DNA of 64,000 nucleotides, taken from Lacibacter luteus. GTDB taxonomy: Bacteria > Bacteroidota > Bacteroidia > Chitinophagales > Chitinophagaceae. This document shows, piece after piece, positions 16,569 through 23,447 of the stretch (its first letter is position 1; each line of letters begins with the position of its first letter). The stretch lies in the NCBI RefSeq assembly GCF_004118265.1, contig NZ_SDHW01000003.1, positions 434,001-498,000 of the forward strand. Reading direction: 5' to 3'. The notes below the pieces were generated by a model. The model saw only the letters and a program-made list of their open reading frames with translations, was not told where the DNA came from and made no database searches. Made by a program: the position numbers and the translations under genes.

Positions 16569-17948
16569 TTAATGTTGATTGTTGTTTTTTTCAGCTATGT
16601 TTATTTGTTCAGCTACCGGCTGAAATTCTTTTATTGGTAAGAGGTAACGGTTACAAAATGCAATTGTTACTTGTGCCATTTCATCAAGGCGTATGCGATT
16701 GAGCATTCGCAAAAGTTCATTATAGTCTTTTGAATAGAAATTATTCTCTGTATCGATCAACAAACCTGCTTTGTGATTTTTTTGTTGCTCATATAATTTA
16801 TTCAGATCTCTTGCAATTAAGTATGCCGCAAGATTCGTTTGGTTTTGTTGTTGTAATAAAAGCAGGTTGTAATAAATATTTCGACTAACATTACCTGATT
16901 GATAGGTGTGTTCGATCATTTCAAGCAGTAACTCTTCTTTTAGTTTACGGAAATAGAATTCATCAATCAGGAAATCTTTGCCGGTATTTTGCGAAGCGAC
17001 AGAGTCTTTCAATGCAGCAATCCGAACAGAACAATCAGGATGTGTTTTAAATGAATCAATTTCTTTTGCCCTTTCTGCAACTGAGGGCTCATTTATTTTG
17101 CTGAATATAGCTGACTCTTCCTGAATCCATTTCTTCTTAAACGGATAATTTTCGAAGTTGAATACCGTTTGCACAGTAAGCTTAGGGAAACCAGTTGCTT
17201 TATCAACCGTGTCGAGCAATTGCAATAATGACACAATGCCACTTGCGTTATATCCGGTATTCTTAAAAAAAGTGAACGCTTGCATATCAGCTTCCGTTTC
17301 CTTGGTACGGCTATGCTGCCTGCTGTTAAAAATTAAATTCCGGCTGAGTTTTTCAAGTTCTTTGTTTACACCAAACTCTTGTTTAGAAAGTTCCTTAAGT
17401 TTTTTTTGAAATTCAGGACTGTTGGTTATTGTAATGTACTGATCGACCGATTTTAATGTGTGCGATTTATAATAATGCGCCAGCTCATGACATAAGACAA
17501 AAGCAAGTTCAGCTTCATTACGCATATGAATAACAAGCCCTGCATTAATTGCAATGGAGCCGTCTCCCATACTGTATGCATTTGGCCACCAATCACGGGT
17601 AAAAAACAAGCGTAACTCGTCGGCCTTTAAAACAGGATTTGCTTTAATGATTCTGTTTAGTATTTGTTGGAGGTATTCATAAGGTTGTTGTGCAGTGATG
17701 GCGCTTTTGCCGGAAATTATTTTTTCAATTTGCTCAAAATGCAGCGTATAGATCTCTTCATAATCTTTTTTTAATGAAGGATTAACTTTACTGAGCCATT
17801 GTGCCTTTACATTTTTTACAGATTGAATCCAATTCTTTTTCAGAATTGTATCGTCCTTTTGAAACTGGTAAAATGGATTTTGTTGCGCCACTGCCCCAAA
17901 GAAAAATAGCAGGCAGCAATATGTAAGGATAGGGGATTTCAGGCGCAT
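16569..17948 (-). CDS. M48-family zinc metalloprotease (exported)
   Basis: This is a periplasmic or surface metallopeptidase of the M48 (HtpX/BepA-like) class. The start is set at MRLKSPILTYCC, giving a signal peptide of about 21 residues. The zinc-binding HELAH lies at 154-158 (FVLCHELAHYYKSH) and the third ligand in KETEADMQAFTFF about 75 residues later. The C-terminal half (about 300-459) is helical and may be TPR-like, as in BepA-type quality-control proteases. It lies between the GGGP synthase gene and the 519-residue exported protein in one leftward run. Confidence 0.87.
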   Translation of the reverse strand: MRLKSPILTYCCLLFFFGAVAQQNPFYQFQKDDTILKKNWIQSVKNVKAQWLSKVNPSLKKDYEEIYTLHFEQIEKIISGKSAITAQQPYEYLQQILNRIIKANPVLKADELRLFFTRDWWPNAYSMGDGSIAINAGLVIHMRNEAELAFVLCHELAHYYKSHTLKSVDQYITITNSPEFQKKLKELSKQEFGVNKELEKLSRNLIFNSRQHSRTKETEADMQAFTFFKNTGYNASGIVSLLQLLDTVDKATGFPKLTVQTVFNFENYPFKKKWIQEESAIFSKINEPSVAERAKEIDSFKTHPDCSVRIAALKDSVASQNTGKDFLIDEFYFRKLKEELLLEMIEHTYQSGNVSRNIYYNLLLLQQQNQTNLAAYLIARDLNKLYEQQKNHKAGLLIDTENNFYSKDYNELLRMLNRIRLDEMAQVTIAFCNRYLLPIKEFQPVAEQINIAEKNNNQH

Positions 17949-18035
17949 AATGATTAATTCAGGGTTGCGATTATTTTTTACAGCTGCAAAATGCATAGCA
18001 TTAATGCGGGTAAAAATAATAAAGAAGCGGAGAAA

Positions 18036-18791
18036 TTATGCTTTAACCGGCACACTATGTATAGCTGCTGCCATTTCCTTTATAAGTGTGGCGTTTTTCT
18101 CTATAGCATTGCCAATAACAATTACATCGGCACCTGCTTTACAGTTGCGATATGCTTTTTCTGGATCGGTAATACCGCCGCCAATAATAAGAGGAGCTTC
18201 AATTTGTTGAGCCACTGCCTGTATCATGCTTTCGCTGATGGCACGTTTGGCACCACTGCCGGCATCCATATAAATTACTTTCATGCCCAGCATTTCGCCG
18301 GCCATTGCAGTACACATGGCAATTTCATTTTTATCGGAAGGGAGAGGAGTGGCATTACTGATGTACGACACGGTAGTAGGAGCGCCACCATCAACCACCA
18401 TATAACCGGTAGAAATTATTTCGAGACCGCTTTGCTTAACAAAAGGAGCAGAAATTACATGCTGACCAATTAACAACTCCGGATTGCGACCCGATATTAA
18501 CGAGAGGTACAATAAACCATCGGCATATTTGCTGATCTGTGAAGGACTGCCCGGGAAAAGAATAACCGGAATATCGCAGCTTGCTTTTAGTTGTTGCACC
18601 ACTTCATCTAACCGGTTCGAAATAACAAGGCTTCCACCCACAAAAAAATAATCGACACCAGCATCCACAGAAAGTTTCACCAGTTGTTCAACGGCCAACG
18701 GATTTACTTTATCGGGATCAATTAAAACAGCAAACGATTTTTGTCCTTTCTGCTTTTTTTCCAGTAACTGCGTATAGAGGTATTGATTCAT
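18036..18791 (-). CDS. Geranylgeranylglyceryl/heptaprenylglyceryl phosphate synthase
   Basis: This GGGPS/PcrB-family enzyme is a TIM barrel that joins a polyprenyl diphosphate to sn-glycerol-1-phosphate, forming an ether lipid precursor best known from archaea. The 251 residues carry the family marks FAVLIDPDKVNP at strand 1, DYFFVGGSLV, VILFPGSPSQIS, YMDAGSGAKRAIS, LIIGGGITDPEKA and ADVIVIGNAIEK, the last two forming the phosphate-binding loops. Bacteroidota homologues are known to make GGGP, but the product's purpose is unsettled. It heads the leftward block that continues into the M48 peptidase, 88 bases away. Confidence 0.93.
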   Translation of the reverse strand: MNQYLYTQLLEKKQKGQKSFAVLIDPDKVNPLAVEQLVKLSVDAGVDYFFVGGSLVISNRLDEVVQQLKASCDIPVILFPGSPSQISKYADGLLYLSLISGRNPELLIGQHVISAPFVKQSGLEIISTGYMVVDGGAPTTVSYISNATPLPSDKNEIAMCTAMAGEMLGMKVIYMDAGSGAKRAISESMIQAVAQQIEAPLIIGGGITDPEKAYRNCKAGADVIVIGNAIEKNATLIKEMAAAIHSVPVKA

Positions 18792-19049
18792 TAATGCTCA
18801 GCTATAGGTGCAAAAATGCAAAAAAATGTTCAGCTTTTTCAGAAACCCTTCTATTTATCTGTATGGGTTTAAATGCGCCTGTTATACCGGCCTGATTGCC
18901 GGCTTAAAAATCTGCGCTTACAGCAAAGCGTTAGTTTAACTTTCGGTTAATAACGCCCTGTAATGCAGCAAAAACAAGGCTATGGGATTTATTTGCTAAC
19001 CGCAAAGACTTTTTTCTGCTCATTTTAAAAAAGGGTGGTTGAAAACTCA

Positions 19050-19111
19050 ATATCCACACCGAAAATCACGCCCATATTGAGTTTGAGCCGATTTCCACAA
19101 GCTGTGCATAT
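19050..19111. promoter_or_regulatory. Three DnaA-box-like nonamers upstream of nrdJ
   Basis: ATATCCACA (19050-19058), ATTTCCACA (19091-19099) and, on the minus strand, ATATGCACA (19103-19111) each match TTWTNCACA at eight of nine positions, differing only at the first base. They lie just upstream of the predicted nrdJ promoter. Near-matches occur by chance, so the support is the clustering within 62 bases. Confidence 0.35.
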
Positions 19112-19118
19112 TTACCCC

Positions 19119-19149
19119 TTTGTCTGTATTACTTGAAAAAATATTTTCG
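19119..19149 (+). promoter_or_regulatory. Predicted nrdJ promoter (TTTG-N19-TATTTTCG)
   Basis: A TTTG at 19119-19122 and TATTTTCG at 19142-19149 are separated by 19 bases, the spacing of the Bacteroidota -33/-7 promoter; the -7 element has one mismatch to TAnnTTTG. The predicted leader to the ATG is about 55 bases. Confidence 0.5.
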
Positions 19150-19209
19150 TATTCTGTCGTTTAGCGATTTCTTAACCCAACTACTAACCCACAAAACTTA
19201 CAGTTCATT

Positions 19210-22200
19210 ATGGCCAGCAAAAAGAAAATGGAACAGGGGCTTCAGTTTAGCCGCCGGTTTACAAAAGAAGGTGTTTCGCCCTTCGATTTGTTTGAGTATG
19301 ACTACCGTACATCTGTGATTCGTAATCCGACAGGTGAGGTGGTTTTTGAAATGAACAATGTTGAGGTTCCCAAACACTGGAGTCAGATAGCAACCGATAT
19401 CCTGGCACAGAAATATTTCCGTAAGGCAGGTGTGCCGCAGCCGGATGGAACATTGGGTAGAGAAACATCATCGAAACAAGTAGCGCATCGTATGGCGAAT
19501 TGCTGGCGTGTGTGGGGCGAACGCTACGGATATTTTGCAAGCGAAAATGATGCACAGGTTTTTTACGAAGAACTTGTGTACAGCATATTGAACCAGGTTT
19601 GCGTACCTAACAGTCCGCAATGGTTTAACAGTGGTTTGTACGAAAGCTATGGCATTAAAGGAAAGCCGCAGGGCCACTACTTTGTTGATGCCAACGATGG
19701 ACAGTTAAAGAAATCAACTTCGGCATACGAACGTCCTCAGCCACATGCCTGCTTTATCCTCAGCGTTAGCGATGATTTGGTGAACGATGGTGGTATTATG
19801 GATTTGTGGGTGCGTGAAGCAAGGATCTTTAAATATGGTTCGGGTGTAGGTACCAACTTTTCTACCATTCGTGGCGAAGGCGAAAAACTGAGCGGCGGTG
19901 GTACATCAAGTGGTTTAATGAGCTTCCTCAAAATTGGCGACCGTGCTGCAGGTGCTATTAAAAGCGGTGGTACTACACGTCGTGCAGCGAAAATGGTTTG
20001 TCTCGATTTAGATCATCCAGAGATCATGGACTTCATCAACTGGAAAGTGGAAGAAGAAAAGAAAGTAGGTGCATTGATCAATGCAGGTTACAGCCACGAT
20101 TACGAAGGTGAAGCATACCGCACAGTAAGCGGACAAAACTCGAACAACTCTGTTCGTATACCCAACGAATTTTTCGAAAAATTAGAAAAAGGCGAAGACT
20201 GGGAATTGAAAGCACGTACCGATGGTCGTACCATGAAAAAAATTCCTTCGCAGGAAGTATGGAACCAGATTGCTTACGCTGCATGGCGTTGTGCTGACCC
20301 CGGTACACAGTATGATACAACCATTAACGAATGGCACACATCTCCCAAAGGCGGACGCATCAATGCAAGTAACCCTTGCAGCGAATACATGTTCTTAGAT
20401 AATACAGCATGTAATCTTGCTTCTGTAAATCTTCGTCGTTTGTTCGATGAGGCAACACAAACATTCGATGTGGAAGGCTTTGAATACATCTGCCGTTTGT
20501 GGACAGTTGTATTGGAAGTTTCTGTATTGATGGCGCAATTCCCTTCGAAAGATGTTGCACAATTATCTTACGACTATCGTACACTTGGGTTGGGCTATGC
20601 CAACCTTGGTTCGATGTTGATGGTAATGGGTATTCCTTACGATAGTGAAGAAGCACGTGGTATTGCCGGTGCATTAACTGCTATCATGACGGGGATCTCT
20701 TACAAAACATCTGCAGAAATGGCTTCGTTCCTTGGTGCATTTCCACGTTACGAAGAAAATGCAGAAGATATGTTGCGTGTAATGCGTAACCACCGTGCTG
20801 CTGCTTACGATGCAGAGGAAGCATATGTTGGTTTAAGCATTAAACCACAAGGTATCAAAGCACAGTATTGCCCTGATTATTTACTGAAGAGTGCCTGCAA
20901 AAGCTGGGACGATGCTGTAGCACAAGGTGAAAAATATGGTTACCGTAATGCACAAACAACTGTAATTGCTCCAACAGGAACAATTGGGTTAGTAATGGAT
21001 TGCGATACTACCGGTGTTGAACCCGACTTTGCATTGGTGAAGTTTAAAAAACTGAGTGGTGGTGGTTATTTCAAAATCATTAACCAGTCTGTACCAACTG
21101 CATTGGTAAAACTCGGTTACAGCGAAAAAGAAATTGATGCAATTGTAAAATATGCTGTTGGTGCGGCTTCATTAAATGGTGCACCGCACATCAACCCACA
21201 ATCGTTAAGCGAAAAAGGATTTATTGCAGAAGAAATTAAAAAGCTGGATGCTGCAATGCTTTCTGCTTTTGAAATCGGGTTTGTATTCAACAAATTCACA
21301 TTAGGTGAAGAATGTTTACAACGCCTTGGCTTTACTCCCGAGCAGTACAACGATTTTGAATGGAGCTTACTCGAAGCACTCGGCTTTACAGATGAGCAGG
21401 TTGAAGAAGCAAACGATTACATCTGTGGTACAATGACGATGGAAGGTGCTCCTTTCTTAAAACTGGAACACTATCCTGTATTTGATTGTGCAAACAAATG
21501 CGGTAAAAAAGGCGAACGTTACATTCACCACAGCGGCCACATTCGTATGATGGCGGCTGCACAACCATTCTTAAGCGGTGCAATTTCTAAAACCATCAAC
21601 CTGCCCAACGAAGCAAAGGTTGAAGAAATTGCAGAAGCGTATTACGAAAGCTGGAAGCTTGGTTTGAAAGCTTGTGCATTGTATCGTGACGGATCGAAGC
21701 TGAGCCAACCTTTAAGTACAAAAAGCGATAAGAAGAAAAAAGATTCAACAACGGTAGCCGCAGAAGAAACAGCTCCTGCAGTGATGGATGGTCCTGTTAT
21801 TGTTGACATGGCCAAACTTACAGTTGAAGAGTTGCTGGAAGAGCTGAACAAACGTGTACAGGCATCGCCCGATACAAAACTGAAACGTCAACTGGCACGC
21901 ATTGTTGAACGCAGAACTTTACCTGCTAAACGCCGTGGCTTTACACAAAAAGCAAAGATCAACGGCCAGGCTATTTTCTTACGCACAGGCGAATACAACG
22001 ATGGAACTCTTGGTGAAATCTTTGTTGATCTTGCAAAAGAAGGCAGCACTTTGCGTAGTTTGATGAACAGCTTTGCAATTGCTATTTCTGTTGGCCTGCA
22101 ATACGGTGTTCCGTTAGAAGAGTTTGCAGAGAAATTTGTGTTTACCAAGTTTGAACCAAGCGGTATGGTAGACCATCCGAATATTAAAACAACAACTTCA

Positions 22201-22587
22201 ATTGTTGACTTTGTGTTCCGTTGTTTGGCATACGAATACTTAGGCCGTACAGACCTGGTACATGTTTTAGATAAACCGGATATTGATAATACCGGTACTG
22301 ATGACTGGGATGATATTCCTACCGGTCTTGAGTATGAAAAAAAAACACCGGAATTAAGTGATGTTCGTGTTGTAGCTGCAGCACCAAGCACAGCACCGGT
22401 ACAAAAAGCACAACGTGTGGCAACAACTCAGCCATCAAAAGTTGAAACAGGATTGGATGCAATGAATCTTGCAGCGAAGAGCATGCAAAGTGATGCACCG
22501 GCTTGTAACACTTGTGGACACATCACCATCAGAAGCGGTACTTGTTACAAGTGCTTAAACTGTGGTAACAGTATGGGTTGCAGTTAA
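19210..22587 (+). CDS. nrdJ: Adenosylcobalamin-dependent (class II) ribonucleotide reductase
   Basis: This enzyme reduces ribonucleotides to deoxyribonucleotides using a thiyl radical made from adenosylcobalamin, without oxygen. The 1125-residue product has the barrel Cys in PHACFILS (about 180), the partner Cys in NPCSEYMFLDNTACNLASVNL (about 390), and the phosphate-binding APTGTIGLVMDCDTTGVEPD. A long C-terminal part includes KRRGFTQKAKINGQAIFLRTGEY and ends with a CxxC...CxxC...C module (CNTCG, CYKCLNCG, MGCS) that likely passes electrons. A Lys/Ala/Thr-rich linker lies at about 840-870. Supply of B12 (synthesis or uptake) is not encoded nearby. A strong terminator follows. Confidence 0.96.
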   Translation: MASKKKMEQGLQFSRRFTKEGVSPFDLFEYDYRTSVIRNPTGEVVFEMNNVEVPKHWSQIATDILAQKYFRKAGVPQPDGTLGRETSSKQVAHRMANCWRVWGERYGYFASENDAQVFYEELVYSILNQVCVPNSPQWFNSGLYESYGIKGKPQGHYFVDANDGQLKKSTSAYERPQPHACFILSVSDDLVNDGGIMDLWVREARIFKYGSGVGTNFSTIRGEGEKLSGGGTSSGLMSFLKIGDRAAGAIKSGGTTRRAAKMVCLDLDHPEIMDFINWKVEEEKKVGALINAGYSHDYEGEAYRTVSGQNSNNSVRIPNEFFEKLEKGEDWELKARTDGRTMKKIPSQEVWNQIAYAAWRCADPGTQYDTTINEWHTSPKGGRINASNPCSEYMFLDNTACNLASVNLRRLFDEATQTFDVEGFEYICRLWTVVLEVSVLMAQFPSKDVAQLSYDYRTLGLGYANLGSMLMVMGIPYDSEEARGIAGALTAIMTGISYKTSAEMASFLGAFPRYEENAEDMLRVMRNHRAAAYDAEEAYVGLSIKPQGIKAQYCPDYLLKSACKSWDDAVAQGEKYGYRNAQTTVIAPTGTIGLVMDCDTTGVEPDFALVKFKKLSGGGYFKIINQSVPTALVKLGYSEKEIDAIVKYAVGAASLNGAPHINPQSLSEKGFIAEEIKKLDAAMLSAFEIGFVFNKFTLGEECLQRLGFTPEQYNDFEWSLLEALGFTDEQVEEANDYICGTMTMEGAPFLKLEHYPVFDCANKCGKKGERYIHHSGHIRMMAAAQPFLSGAISKTINLPNEAKVEEIAEAYYESWKLGLKACALYRDGSKLSQPLSTKSDKKKKDSTTVAAEETAPAVMDGPVIVDMAKLTVEELLEELNKRVQASPDTKLKRQLARIVERRTLPAKRRGFTQKAKINGQAIFLRTGEYNDGTLGEIFVDLAKEGSTLRSLMNSFAIAISVGLQYGVPLEEFAEKFVFTKFEPSGMVDHPNIKTTTSIVDFVFRCLAYEYLGRTDLVHVLDKPDIDNTGTDDWDDIPTGLEYEKKTPELSDVRVVAAAPSTAPVQKAQRVATTQPSKVETGLDAMNLAAKSMQSDAPACNTCGHITIRSGTCYKCLNCGNSMGCS

Positions 22588-22595
22588 TGATAAAA

Positions 22596-22636
22596 TAATT
22601 AAGGCCTTTCACGGAAAGGGTGAAAGGCCTTAATTA
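22596..22636 (+). terminator. Intrinsic terminator of nrdJ
   Basis: A perfect 17-bp stem (TAATTAAGGCCTTTCAC and its complement) with a 7-base loop lies 8 bases after the stop codon. It is the longest perfect stem in the window. Confidence 0.85.
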
Positions 22637-23272
22637 AAACTTAGAAATAAAATAATAAAAAACCCCGCCTTTAATGGCAGGGTCAATGTCTTGTCGGATT
22701 CAATTCGCACTTGGTTGCCGGCAAAGAAAACAAGATGAACAATTGATCAGATCAATCGGTTTGGTGAAAAGTCTCATTAGCTGAGTAAGAAACCTTACAT
22801 CTTGTCTTGAAATGGGGACTTACATTCATTTATGTAAGATCTCCATTTTTGTTTAGTGAAAGTAGTGATCTCAACCATTATAAACAAGTTCTTTTTTTCG
22901 ATAAGAAATTAGAATTCACAATTTATTCAGACCTATTTTTTTGACAAAGTAAAAAGCGATTATTGCATATCTAAAACGGTAGTTTTTCTAAAAGTTGGAT
23001 TATTGATGTATGATTGAAGTATCCGTTTTCTCAATAACTAATCTCAACAGAGGTTCCTATAATAAACGCTCCGGTTCCCCGGAGCGTTTCTGTTTTCAGT
23101 TGCTGAAATAAAATCAGTAGATGCTGAAAAAATAAGGAGTAATTCTACAACGTATAATTTCTATTTGCAGTTGTTTTATGAGAGAATACTCTTATTTGTA
23201 AAAAGATATTGAATAGGCTGTTGGCCGAAGCATTGCAAACAAGTATTTTTAAACCGAAACAAATCCGTACCA
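22637..23272. other. 636-base non-coding stretch with several hairpins
   Basis: No protein gene is visible. Three further hairpins occur: ACCC-GCC / GGC-GGGT at 22662-22683, a 15-bp imperfect stem ending in TTTTT at 22811-22850, and a perfect 11-bp stem AAACGCTCCGG / CCGGAGCGTTT at 23064-23089. Several terminator-like structures in a row with no gene between them suggest one or more small RNAs. No tRNA, tmRNA or known riboswitch core was recognised. Confidence 0.5.
23064..23089 (+). terminator. Terminator-like hairpin in gene-free DNA
   Basis: A perfect 11-bp GC-rich stem with a TTCC loop is followed by TCTGTTTTC. No gene ends here, so it may terminate a non-coding transcript starting near 22940, or be a second stop for read-through from nrdJ. 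Confidence 0.6.
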
Positions 23273-23398
23273 ATGAAGAAAGCAATCGTCTATTCGGTAT
23301 TGCTGTTAAGTATCGTTTATCTGAGCAGCTGTAGCAGAACACTTACACCCTATGAAGCCGCAAACGGAACGTATCGCAAGTGTATGCGTGTAAGATAA
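23273..23398 (+). CDS. Small lipoprotein, 41 aa
   Basis: A short complete frame encodes a typical lipoprotein: MKKAIVYSVLLLSIVYLSSC with lipobox LSSC (Cys20), then a 21-residue mature peptide containing TPYEAANGTYRKCMRVR. A perfect terminator hairpin begins 2 bases after the stop codon, which supports it as a real transcription unit. The codon use and start context fit its neighbours. I recall similar tiny Bacteroidota lipoproteins with a Glu-Ala-Ala and a Lys-Cys near the end, but can name no function. It would sit in the outer or inner membrane, with one additional cysteine exposed. Confidence 0.7.
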   Translation: MKKAIVYSVLLLSIVYLSSCSRTLTPYEAANGTYRKCMRVR

Positions 23399-23399
23399 T

Positions 23400-23435
23400 A
23401 AAAAGAAGCCCCCGCAATTGCGGGGGCTTCTTTTT
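23400..23435. terminator. Bidirectional terminator
   Basis: A perfect 16-bp stem AAAAAGAAGCCCCCGC / GCGGGGGCTTCTTTTT with an AATT loop lies between the small lipoprotein and the convergent 809-residue lipoprotein gene. U-runs exist in both directions. Confidence 0.95.
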
Positions 23436-23447
23436 GAGAATGCTTTT

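Larger units (their letters stand above)
18792..19209. promoter_or_regulatory. Non-coding region between GGGP synthase and nrdJ
   Basis: No gene is seen in these 418 bases. The right half holds an 11-bp inverted repeat (AAACTCAATAT at 19043-19053 and ATATTGAGTTT at 19074-19084), three DnaA-box-like nonamers and a promoter-like pair of elements. The left half (18792-19030) must hold the GGGP synthase promoter, but I see no clear match there. Confidence 0.6.

Noticed and set aside
19030-19120. NrdR box or cobalamin riboswitch upstream of the B12-dependent reductase
   Set aside because: The inverted repeat does not match the NrdR consensus, and no B12-box or the branched cobalamin riboswitch core was found in the leader.
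22939-22968. TTGACA-N17-TGCATA resembling an E. coli sigma-70 promoter
   Set aside because: Bacteroidota primary sigma factors use TTTG / TAnnTTTG, so the match is probably chance; only the nearby T-rich -7-like sequence is kept as a weak hint.
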